Position numbers and translations under genes: made by a program
Part shown: one piece after another, positions 28,076 through 34,936 of the stretch
Numbering within the stretch: the stretch's first letter is position 1
How the letters are laid out: every line of letters starts with the position of its first letter
Source of the DNA: Phascolarctobacterium sp. ET69
Lineage (GTDB): Bacteria > Bacillota > Negativicutes > Acidaminococcales > Acidaminococcaceae
Direction of reading: 5' to 3'
NCBI RefSeq assembly: GCF_023336935.1
Contig: NZ_JAMBLR010000001.1
Location: 248,001-312,000 of the forward strand
DNA: 64,000 bases
The notes under the pieces: generated by a model
The model's database searches: none
What the model saw: the letters and a program-made list of their open reading frames with translations, nothing else
What the model was told of the DNA's origin: nothing

Positions 28076-30091
28076 TCAGTTAAAACCGAGCATCAAACCA
28101 ATATGGTAAACTGTAAAGGCTGCCAGCCAGGCAACGCATATTTCGTAAGCCATAATGGCAATAGTGGCAATGCCGGAGTTCATTTCACGCTTTATTGCAG
28201 CAAGCGCTGCCACGCAGGGTGGATAGAGCAGGGCAAAGGTTAAAAAGCTGAGCGCCGTAAGCGGGGAGAAAAGGTTCTGCAATGCGCTGCCGGTAAGCTC
28301 ATCGCCGCTGCCGGTAAGAACGGAAAGCGTGCTTATAACAACTTCTTTGGCCGTAATGCCGGTAATTAATGCCGTTGCCGCACGCCAGTCGCCAAAGCCA
28401 AGCGGAGCAAACACAGGCGCTATAAAAGAACCGATTTGTGCAAGCATGCTGTTGGCGGGGTTTTCTACCATGTAAAAGCGTGTGTCAAAACTTTGCAGCA
28501 GCCAGATAACAATGCTTGCAAGGAAGATAATGGTAAAAGCCCTGTGCAGGAAGTCTTTGGCTTTGCTCCACATGTGCAGGCCTATGCTTCTTGCGGTAGG
28601 CAGGCGGTAAGCAGGAAGTTCCATTACAAACGGAACAGGCTGGCCGTTAAATACAAAGGCTTTTAAAAGCAGGCCAGATAAAATAGCAATTAAAATGCCT
28701 GTCAGGTACAGGTACATCATTACCTGTGCACGGTTTTCTGCAAAGAAAGCCGCGATAAAAACGCCGTAAACCGGAAGTTTGGCGCTGCACGACATGAAAG
28801 GCGTTAAAATAATTGTTATTTTGCGGTCGCGCTCACTGGCAAGAGTGCGTGTTGCCATAATTGCAGGTACGCTGCAGCCAAAGCCGATAAGCATCGGTAC
28901 AAAAGATGAACCGGAAAGCCCGATTTTACGAAGCAGCATATCCATTACAAAGGCAATGCGCGCCATATAACCTGTATCTTCCAAAAGAGAAAGGAAGAAG
29001 AAAAGCGTTACGATAGTTGGCAAAAAGGAAAGCACGCTGCCAACGCCGGTAAATACGCCGTCGATAATAAGCGAGTGAATAGGCGCGCTGACGTTGGCTG
29101 CTGTTAAACCTGCATCAGCCGCATCTGTTACGGCGGCAATGCCAAGCTCCAGCAAATTGCTTAATTTTGCGCCTATAACGTCAAAGGTAAGCCAGAACAC
29201 CGTAAACATTGTTAAAAGGAAAATAGGTATGGCCAGGTATTTATTTGTTAAATAGCGGTCCATTTTTACAGAACGCTTCTGGGCAACGCTTTCATCTGGC
29301 TTATGCACGGTCTGGCTGCACAGTTCTTCAATATAGGTGTAGCGCATGTCTGCCAAAGCGGCTTCTTTATCCGTATCTGCTGCGGATTCAAGCTCTGTAA
29401 CAAAGTGGCCTATAATATCCTGTTCGTTTTCCGTTAATTCCAGTTCTTTGGTTAACAGATCATCGCCTTCAATGAGTTTTGTTGCCGAAAAACGCAGCGG
29501 CAAGCCTTTTTTGCGTACTTTAGGTTCAATTAAATGGGCGATGGAATGAATTGCCACATGCGCCGGGCCGGAACAAAAGTCAAGGCGCTCAGGCAGCTGA
29601 TGAGCTTCAGCGGCGTTTTTGGCGCGGCGGATAAGTTCATCAACACCCGCACCTGAATTGGCCGTTATTGGAATTACCGGTATGGTGAGCTTTTTCTCAA
29701 GCGTTTTAATATCAATACTGCCGCCGCTTGCCTGCAATTCGTCCATCATATTAAGGGCAATTACCATTGGCGTATTAAGCTCTATAAGCTGCAGTGATAA
29801 ATACAGGCTGCGTTCAATATTGGTAGCATCAAGAACGTTTACAATAACATCCGGCTTGTTGCGCAAAAGCAAATCGCGTGTAACAATTTCCTCGGAGGTA
29901 TAAGGCGAAAGGGAATAAATACCGGGAAGGTCAATAACGGTAATGTCCTTATCTTTCAGCAAAATGCCTTCCTTTTTCTGTACCGTTACGCCGGGAAAAT
30001 TGCCAACATGCTGGTTGCTGCCGGTAAGATAGTTAAAAAGCGTGCTTTTGCCGCAGTTCTGGTTTCCTACAAGTGCAAATGTAAGTTTCAT
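28076..30091 (-). CDS. feoB: Ferrous iron transporter FeoB
   Basis: A 671-residue inner-membrane Fe(II) transporter. The N-terminal G domain has GNQNCGKST (G1), DLPGIYSL (G3) and NMMDE (G4). A regulatory helical domain follows. The C-terminal half (from about 285) is a polytopic membrane region with the two gate-type segments, including the FVPMLIGFGCSVPAIMATR stretch with its conserved Cys. It is shorter than the E. coli protein but normal for Firmicutes. The start overlaps the feoA stop by four bases. Confidence 0.96.
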   Translation of the reverse strand: MKLTFALVGNQNCGKSTLFNYLTGSNQHVGNFPGVTVQKKEGILLKDKDITVIDLPGIYSLSPYTSEEIVTRDLLLRNKPDVIVNVLDATNIERSLYLSLQLIELNTPMVIALNMMDELQASGGSIDIKTLEKKLTIPVIPITANSGAGVDELIRRAKNAAEAHQLPERLDFCSGPAHVAIHSIAHLIEPKVRKKGLPLRFSATKLIEGDDLLTKELELTENEQDIIGHFVTELESAADTDKEAALADMRYTYIEELCSQTVHKPDESVAQKRSVKMDRYLTNKYLAIPIFLLTMFTVFWLTFDVIGAKLSNLLELGIAAVTDAADAGLTAANVSAPIHSLIIDGVFTGVGSVLSFLPTIVTLFFFLSLLEDTGYMARIAFVMDMLLRKIGLSGSSFVPMLIGFGCSVPAIMATRTLASERDRKITIILTPFMSCSAKLPVYGVFIAAFFAENRAQVMMYLYLTGILIAILSGLLLKAFVFNGQPVPFVMELPAYRLPTARSIGLHMWSKAKDFLHRAFTIIFLASIVIWLLQSFDTRFYMVENPANSMLAQIGSFIAPVFAPLGFGDWRAATALITGITAKEVVISTLSVLTGSGDELTGSALQNLFSPLTALSFLTFALLYPPCVAALAAIKREMNSGIATIAIMAYEICVAWLAAFTVYHIGLMLGFN

Positions 30092-30327
30092 GCTTCCTCC
30101 GGCTGCACGGTAATTTTTTTAGCGTCATCCAGCCTCAGGGTCAGCTCGTAGCCGCGCAGAAAAATTTCAATAGGGTCGCCTAAAGGCGCTCTTTTACGCA
30201 CCATAACCCTTGTTTTGGGGGTCAGCCCCATATCTAAAAAGCGGCGTCGCAAAATGCCTTCACCGCCAACTGTAATAATCGTGGCCTTTTGCCCGATAGC
30301 CAGATTATTTAAAGTAATAGCTTCCAT
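30088..30327 (-). CDS. feoA: Ferrous iron transport accessory protein FeoA
   Basis: A 79-residue SH3-like protein that acts with FeoB. Family features are the LNNLAIGQKATI opening, RRRFLDMGLTPKT and the MVRKRAPLGDPIEIFLRGYELTLR stretch split by a conserved Gly-Asp-Pro. The ATG at 30327 is preferred to longer frames because GGAGAAAATTAA precedes it. It leads the feoAB operon, divergent from the Fur/PerR gene. Confidence 0.94.
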   Translation of the reverse strand: MEAITLNNLAIGQKATIITVGGEGILRRRFLDMGLTPKTRVMVRKRAPLGDPIEIFLRGYELTLRLDDAKKITVQPEEA

Positions 30328-30370
30328 ATTTAATTTTCTCCTTTGATTACTTATGACTAACTGCAAATTT

Positions 30371-30399
30371 ATTATATCACTACCAAAACTCATTAGCAA
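30371..30399 (-). promoter_or_regulatory. Promoter of feoAB
   Basis: On the minus strand, TTGCTA (30394-30399), a 17-base spacer and perfect TATAAT (30371-30376). No convincing 19-base Fur box overlaps it. Confidence 0.65.
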
Positions 30400-30555
30400 T
30401 CAAATAAAAGTTTTTAAAATTTTTAAATAACTAAAACTGATAAACGAAAAACATTATTTATTAAAAACACACGTGAATGATAAGCAGGCGCTTACTGAAA
30501 AATGCTGTAATTTTAAAGGAAAAAACGCTCATACGTGAAAAAATAGTAAACTTGC

Positions 30556-30591
30556 TTGACAAGATTTCTTTTGGGTATATAATTGTAATTG
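30556..30591 (+). promoter_or_regulatory. Promoter and possible PerR/Fur box of the regulator gene
   Basis: TTGACA (30556-30561), a 16-base spacer and TATAAT (30578-30583) make the best sigma-A match of the window. ATATAATTGTAATTG (30577-30591) covers the -10 and partly resembles the 15-base PerR box (TTATAATNATTATAA), matching at about 10 positions. Autoregulation is an inference. Confidence 0.6.
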
Positions 30592-30622
30592 AGAATAAGT
30601 TTTGTTAGAAGGGAGAGGCAGA

Positions 30623-31024
30623 ATGAAACGTAATACTATTCAAAGACAGCTTGTTATTGCTGCAGTACGCTTCCTGGCGGACCATCCCACGGCTGACGAG
30701 GTTTATGAACGCATAACCATGGAATATCCCGATATCAGTAAGGGAACGGTGTACCGCAACCTTAACTCGCTTGTGGAAAGCGGGCTTTTAAACAAGGTTT
30801 CCGTACCCAGCGGCGCAGACAGGTTTGACCATATGCTTACTAAGCATTACCACATTAAATGTTCCCATTGCGGGAAATTTATGAATGTAGAGAATATGGA
30901 TTACATGGAAGACCTTGACGAAAAGGTCGCCGCAGTAACCGGCTTCAAAATGCAGAGCCATGATATTGTCTTTAATGGATTGTGCCCCGATTGCCAGAAG
31001 CTTGAGGCAAAAGAAGCACAATAA
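30623..31024 (+). CDS. Fur-family metalloregulator, PerR-like
   Basis: A 133-residue Fur superfamily repressor. A winged-helix DNA-binding domain includes HPTADEVYERI and GTVYRNLNSLVESGLL. The dimerisation domain has the metal-sensing HYHIKCSHCGKF, and the structural zinc cysteines are CSHC and CPDC. The start is the ATG at 30623 after GGGAGAGG. Position directly before rubrerythrin suggests a PerR-type peroxide sensor; the adjacent feoAB would equally suit Fur. The two cannot be separated safely by sequence alone. Confidence 0.9.
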   Translation: MKRNTIQRQLVIAAVRFLADHPTADEVYERITMEYPDISKGTVYRNLNSLVESGLLNKVSVPSGADRFDHMLTKHYHIKCSHCGKFMNVENMDYMEDLDEKVAAVTGFKMQSHDIVFNGLCPDCQKLEAKEAQ

Positions 31025-31067
31025 GTGCAGCAGCACAAATAAAATTTATTTTATGGAGGTATGAACA

Positions 31068-31622
31068 ATGGAATTTAAAGGAAGCAGAACTGAAGCAAAT
31101 TTGCAGGCAGCATTTGCCGGTGAATCTCAGGCAAGAAACAAATATACCTATTATGCAGGTATTGCAAAAAAAGAAGGCTACAACCAGATTGCCAATATTT
31201 TTGAAGAAACCGCAGGCAACGAAAAAGAACATGCTAAAATCTGGTTTAAACTTTTAACCAGCGGCGGCGTAGCACACAGCAGCCTGCCCGATACTTTAAC
31301 CAACCTTAAAGACGCAGCAGCAGGCGAAAACTATGAATGGACCGAAATGTATGCCGAATTTGCCAAAGTAGCAAAAGAAGAAGGCTTTGATTATATTGCC
31401 ATGCTGTTTGAAGAAGTTGGCAAAATTGAAAAAGAACACGAAGAACGCTACAATGCACTGGTTGCCAACATTGAAAATGACCGTGTATTTAAACGCGAAG
31501 AAAAACAGGTTTGGATTTGCGGCAACTGCGGCCATATTGTAATTGCTGAAAAAGCTCCGGAAGTTTGCCCTGTTTGCGACCATCCGAAAGCATATTTTGA
31601 ACTGCGCAAAGTAAACTACTAA
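31068..31622 (+). CDS. rbr: Rubrerythrin
   Basis: A 184-residue non-haem iron peroxidase of anaerobes, which reduces hydrogen peroxide. The N-terminal four-helix diiron domain holds the Glu/His ligands ([35 protein letters not shown]). A C-terminal rubredoxin domain carries CGNCG and CPVCDHP. GGAGGT precedes the ATG. Cotranscription with the PerR-like regulator upstream is likely, as the gap is only 43 bases. Confidence 0.96.
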   Translation: MEFKGSRTEANLQAAFAGESQARNKYTYYAGIAKKEGYNQIANIFEETAGNEKEHAKIWFKLLTSGGVAHSSLPDTLTNLKDAAAGENYEWTEMYAEFAKVAKEEGFDYIAMLFEEVGKIEKEHEERYNALVANIENDRVFKREEKQVWICGNCGHIVIAEKAPEVCPVCDHPKAYFELRKVNY

Positions 31623-31644
31623 TATCTAAACGGTAAATAACCAG

Positions 31645-31676
31645 TCCCCGGTGGGAAAATCCTGCCGGGGATTTTT
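31645..31676 (+). terminator. Intrinsic terminator after rubrerythrin
   Basis: TCCCCGGT (31645-31652) pairs with GCCGGGGA (31664-31671), the loop holding a further short GGA/TCC pairing, followed by five T. Confidence 0.9.
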
Positions 31677-31697
31677 GTATTCTTTTAAAAACTTAAC

Positions 31698-31726
31698 TTG
31701 CAAAGTGTTTTTTATAATGCTATGAT
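31698..31726 (+). promoter_or_regulatory. Promoter of fosX
   Basis: TTGCAA (31698-31703), a 17-base spacer and TATGAT (31721-31726), 29 bases before the fosX start. Confidence 0.55.
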
Positions 31727-31754
31727 GAAAATGATTTGTTTAAGGAGGCAGTTT

Positions 31755-32174
31755 ATGCAAATAAGCCATATTACTTTTATTGTACACGATATTGAACGTA
31801 CAACAGTTATGTTGCAGCAGCTGCTTAATGGCAAAATTATTTACGACAGCGGTAAGAACACTTTTTCGCTGTCGCAGGAAAGATTTTTTGATATTGATGG
31901 TTTGTGGCTGGTGATTATGCAGGGTGAATCTTTAAAGGAAACAACCTATAACCACATAGCTTTTAAAATTGATGAAAAGGAATATGATGAATATAAAAAA
32001 CGTATTGAAACTCTTGGCTTAACCTTTAGGGAAGGGCGCAGCCGTATAGAGGGAGAAGGGCGTTCTTTATATTTTTATGATTATGACAATCATCTTTTTG
32101 AACTGCATACAGGTACGTTGTCAGAGCGTTTAAAAAGTTATGATGAATATAATAAACAGCACGGAAGGGTATAA
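31755..32174 (+). CDS. fosX: Fosfomycin resistance hydrolase FosX
   Basis: A 139-residue metalloenzyme of the glyoxalase fold. FosX opens the epoxide of fosfomycin with water, using manganese. The metal ligands can be seen: His in ISHITFIVHD, His in YNHIAFKI and Glu in HLFELHTGTL. The segments EGEGRSLYFYDYDNHLFELH and GTLSERLKSY closely match the Listeria-type FosX pattern as I recall it, rather than FosA or FosB. The ATG at 31755 is set by AAGGAGG. It implies intrinsic fosfomycin tolerance, if expressed. Confidence 0.88.
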   Translation: MQISHITFIVHDIERTTVMLQQLLNGKIIYDSGKNTFSLSQERFFDIDGLWLVIMQGESLKETTYNHIAFKIDEKEYDEYKKRIETLGLTFREGRSRIEGEGRSLYFYDYDNHLFELHTGTLSERLKSYDEYNKQHGRV

Positions 32175-32176
32175 AA

Positions 32177-32581
32177 ATGATTTTAATTGCTTGCGTTGAT
32201 GATAATTTAGGCATGTTGTTCAATTCACGCCGCCAGAGCATGGACAGGATTTTGCGTGCGCGGCTGCTGAAGCTTTGCGGCACGCATAAACTGTGGATGA
32301 ACGCATACAGCCGCGGACAGTTTGATAAGACTGCTGAAGGCATAACCGTTGACGAGGATTTTATGGCAAAAGCAGGCAGTGATGATTATTGTTTTGCCGA
32401 AAACATCAGCGTTAAGCCGTATGAAAAAGAAGTGCAGAAAATTATTTTGTACAGGTGGAACCGCGTTTACCCGGCGGATTTATATTTTGACATTGATTTA
32501 AAAAACTGGCATCTTAAAGAGAGCAATGATTTTGCCGGTTCATCCCACGATAAAATTACGGAGGAAGTTTACGTAAAATGA
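32177..32581 (+). CDS. Conserved hypothetical protein (RNase Z-like label in some genomes)
   Basis: A 134-residue protein that I recognise only as a conserved anaerobe family. It opens MILIACVDDNLGMLFNSRRQ, where the DD and RRQSMDR segments are probably family-wide. Proteins of this type are sometimes labelled ribonuclease Z, but it lacks the HxHxDH motif and is far too short for that fold, so I do not accept the name. No signal peptide or membrane helix. It begins three bases after fosX and overlaps the nuclease gene by four bases, suggesting cotranscription. Confidence 0.75.
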   Translation: MILIACVDDNLGMLFNSRRQSMDRILRARLLKLCGTHKLWMNAYSRGQFDKTAEGITVDEDFMAKAGSDDYCFAENISVKPYEKEVQKIILYRWNRVYPADLYFDIDLKNWHLKESNDFAGSSHDKITEEVYVK

Positions 32582-33507
32582 GAAAAATATTTGCTGTAAT
32601 TTGTTCTTTAATATTGGCTGTAAGCCTTGTTTTAAGCGGCTGCGGGCAAAAAGGCAGCAATGCCGCCGCACCGGCAGGCAGTTCCGTTAACGCCGCCGGT
32701 ATTGCTTCTGCACCTGCGTACAGCGGCAAGCCCTTTATTGCAATTAACGGCAATAAACCAAATTTTACCGAGGCTGATTTAACCGAGAAATCATTTGAAA
32801 AATACAGCCCGCTGGATAGTTTAAAACGCTGCGGCACGGCGTTTGCCAATGTATCAAAAGAAACTATGCCTAAAGAAAAGCGCGGCAGTATTGGCCAGGT
32901 TAAGCCGAGCGGCTGGCAGACGGCAAAATACGATTTTGTCGACGGCAAGTATCTTTATAACCGCTGCCATTTAATCGGCTATCAGCTTACGGCTGAAAAT
33001 GCAAACGAACGCAATTTAATAACCGGAACGCGCTATATGAATGTGGACGGCATGCTGCCGTTTGAAAATATGGTGGCCGACTATATTAAAGAAACAGGCA
33101 ACCACGTTTTATACCGTGTAACGCCGGTGTTTAACGGCAATAACCTTGTGGCCTCAGGCGTACAGATGGAGGCAATGTCCGTAGAGGATAAGGGTGCAGG
33201 CATAAGCTTTAATGTTTTCTGTTATAATGTACAGCCGGGCGTGGAAATTAATTATGCAGACGGCAAAAGCAAACTGGCAGAAGGCCAGCAAACGGCAAAA
33301 ACTGCCGGCAATAAGCCAAAAGTATGCCCAACTGCCGATGATTATGCAGTACAAAGCTATGTGTTAAATAACGGCAGCAAAAAATTCCATAAACCTGATT
33401 GCAGCGGCGCAGAAAAAATAAGCGCTAAAAATAAGGAAAACTTTAAAGGGCGGCGTGCCGAATTAATCAGCAAAGGCTACAGCCCATGCGGAATTTGCAA
33501 GCCTTAA
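32578..33507 (+). CDS. Secreted lipoprotein DNA/RNA non-specific endonuclease
   Basis: A 309-residue protein with a lipoprotein signal (LVLSGCGQ, lipidation at the Cys). The nuclease domain (about 50-225) resembles the EndA/NucA streptodornase type: YNRCHLIGYQL with the catalytic His, then ERNLITGTRYMN with the metal-binding Asn region. After a short linker, the last 50 residues form a small domain with KKFHKPDCS and SPCGICKP, resembling a metal-binding module seen at the ends of such nucleases. It probably degrades nucleic acid at the cell surface. It overlaps the preceding gene by four bases (ATGA). Confidence 0.85.
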   Translation: MRKIFAVICSLILAVSLVLSGCGQKGSNAAAPAGSSVNAAGIASAPAYSGKPFIAINGNKPNFTEADLTEKSFEKYSPLDSLKRCGTAFANVSKETMPKEKRGSIGQVKPSGWQTAKYDFVDGKYLYNRCHLIGYQLTAENANERNLITGTRYMNVDGMLPFENMVADYIKETGNHVLYRVTPVFNGNNLVASGVQMEAMSVEDKGAGISFNVFCYNVQPGVEINYADGKSKLAEGQQTAKTAGNKPKVCPTADDYAVQSYVLNNGSKKFHKPDCSGAEKISAKNKENFKGRRAELISKGYSPCGICKP

Positions 33508-33521
33508 CCGGAGGTTAATTA

Positions 33522-34685
33522 ATGGGATTAGTAGATGATTATTTATCGGCCTATAAAGTAGGCAAAAAAGAGCAGATGGCTGCGCGCATGGCCTTTTTTA
33601 TCAGCGGGTTTGCGGTTGCCACCTGGGCTCCAATGATACCGGCAGTTAAAGATAAATTGCAAATTGGCGCCGATGTATTAGGCATGCTGTTATTAAGCAT
33701 CGGCATCAGTGCGTTTATTTTTATGCCGCTGGCAGGCATGTTAAGCCGCAGTTACGGCTGCAAAAAAGTTTTGCGCACAGCTATCGCCGTTATGGCAGCG
33801 GATTTGATAATTTTATCGCTGCTTGGCAATATTTGGGGCTTTTTGGTTTTTCTTGCGGTTTTTGGCGCAGCAATGGGCTGCATAGATGTTAATATGAACC
33901 TTAATGCCGTTATTGTAGAAAATGCTTCTAAAAAGCGTATGATGAGCGGCATGCACGCTTTATGGAGCGTTGGCTGCTTTGCCGGTGCAGGTTTATTCAG
34001 CCTTTTGGCCAAAGCAGGGCTTGGCATAACAGTTATCGCCGCCATACACAGCCTTATAGTAATGGTGTTTACAGTAATTTACAGCCGCCACTTTTTAAAC
34101 TTTAAAGGTGCTGGCAACGAAAAACCAATCGCTGTTCCCAAAGGCATAGTAGTGTTTTTCGGCGTGCTAGCGTGCATAACATTTTTGGGCGAAGGTGCAG
34201 TTATGGACTGGAGCGGCGTTTTGCTTACAGAAGTAAAAAATACCGAGCTTTCGCTTGCAGGCGTAGGCTATGCCGTTTTTTCGGTAGCAATGCTGTGTAT
34301 GCGCCTTTTGGGCGATAAAATAGTAGCCGTGCTTGGCGAAGAAGAAACATTGGTTTTTGGCAGTATTATCGGCGCCATTGGCTTTTTAAGCGTTATCTTT
34401 TTGGAAAACTTTTATGCCATTCAGCTGGGGTTTGTACTTATGGGATTAGGGCTAGCCAACATAGTGCCCACAATTTATTCGCTTACAAAATACCAGAAAG
34501 TTATGCCCATTAACGCAGCTGTGACGGCAATAACCAGCATGGGTTATACCGGCGTAATTTTAGGGCCGGCAGTTTTAGGTTTTGTTGCACACGGTTTCGG
34601 CATAACGCAGGTATTTTACCTGCTTGCAGTTTTGCTTGCCGCTCAGGGCGTGGCCGTTAAATATTACTTTGCCAAAATGGGTTAG
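33522..34685 (+). CDS. Major facilitator superfamily transporter
   Basis: A 387-residue polytopic membrane protein with about 12 predicted helices and the MFS loop 2-3 pattern (GMLSRSYGCKKVLR). Its overall style, with GMHALWSVGCFAGA in the fifth helix region, resembles the YbjJ-like MFS branch, whose substrates are not established. The start at 33522 has GGAGG before it. It lies 14 bases after the nuclease gene and could be cotranscribed with it. Substrate unknown. Confidence 0.85.
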   Translation: MGLVDDYLSAYKVGKKEQMAARMAFFISGFAVATWAPMIPAVKDKLQIGADVLGMLLLSIGISAFIFMPLAGMLSRSYGCKKVLRTAIAVMAADLIILSLLGNIWGFLVFLAVFGAAMGCIDVNMNLNAVIVENASKKRMMSGMHALWSVGCFAGAGLFSLLAKAGLGITVIAAIHSLIVMVFTVIYSRHFLNFKGAGNEKPIAVPKGIVVFFGVLACITFLGEGAVMDWSGVLLTEVKNTELSLAGVGYAVFSVAMLCMRLLGDKIVAVLGEEETLVFGSIIGAIGFLSVIFLENFYAIQLGFVLMGLGLANIVPTIYSLTKYQKVMPINAAVTAITSMGYTGVILGPAVLGFVAHGFGITQVFYLLAVLLAAQGVAVKYYFAKMG

Positions 34686-34689
34686 AACA

Positions 34690-34718
34690 TTGTTTAAAAC
34701 TTTAAAGTTTAGTATAAT
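34690..34718 (+). promoter_or_regulatory. Promoter of a short leader transcript
   Basis: TTGTTT (34690-34695), a 17-base spacer and a perfect TATAAT (34713-34718), just after the MFS stop. Transcription from about 34725 would reach the terminator at 34853-34899 after roughly 175 bases. Confidence 0.65.
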
Positions 34719-34727
34719 TAAATAAAG

Positions 34728-34825
34728 TATAACCGGGAGCGGCAAAGATTATGGGCTGTGTAATCATCAGACAGGCAATCAGGCAGGCGAAGCGGCGTTA
34801 TAACTTAAGGCCGGCACTTTGTTAT
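34728..34825 (+). ncRNA. Candidate structured leader RNA
   Basis: Between the promoter at 34690 and the terminator at 34853 there is a closed pairing. ATAACCGG (34728-34736 region) can pair with CCGG (34812-34815) and GTTAT (34821-34825), with CACTTT bulged between. Inside, GATTA/TAATC (34747-34768 region) forms a hairpin. I do not recognise it as any riboswitch class I know. It may be the aptamer part of an unknown leader, a small RNA, or only the mRNA of the 41-codon ORF it overlaps. Confidence 0.35.
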
Positions 34826-34876
34826 GTAATAAATATTAACAATAAAATTAACGGACGCTTTGCTGTTTACGCTTAA
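34751..34876 (+). CDS. Putative 41-residue small protein or leader peptide
   Basis: A 41-codon frame begins at ATG 34751, with GGGAG 11 bases upstream, a rather long spacing. The product is basic and starts MGCVIIRQAIRQAKRRYNLR. Its stop codon (34874-34876) falls in the loop of the terminator hairpin at 34853-34899. A ribosome translating to the stop would melt the 5' arm of that stem, which is the geometry of translation-controlled attenuation. The ORF may equally be accidental. No known family is recognised. Confidence 0.35.
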   Translation: MGCVIIRQAIRQAKRRYNLRPALCYVININNKINGRFAVYA

Positions 34877-34899
34877 CGCAGACAGCAGGGCGTCCTTTT
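34853..34899 (+). terminator. Intrinsic terminator/attenuator before the SUFU gene
   Basis: GGACGCTTTGCTGT (34853-34866) pairs along all 14 bases with ACAGCAGGGCGTCC (34882-34895), two pairs being G-U, followed by TTTTG and TATTTT. It stands 38 bases before the SUFU gene start, so the downstream cluster needs readthrough or its own promoter. Confidence 0.88.
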
Positions 34900-34936
34900 G
34901 TATTTTGGCGCAGGCTGTTTGAAAGGGGAAGGCTTT

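Noticed and set aside
32177-32581. Ribonuclease Z annotation for the gene after fosX
   Set aside because: No metallo-beta-lactamase motif and far too short, so left as unknown.
32578-33507. The lipoprotein nuclease as the toxin cognate to the immunity-like array
   Set aside because: It is a lipoprotein with a normal export signal, separated from the array by an MFS gene, a promoter and a terminator. Kept only as a weak possibility.
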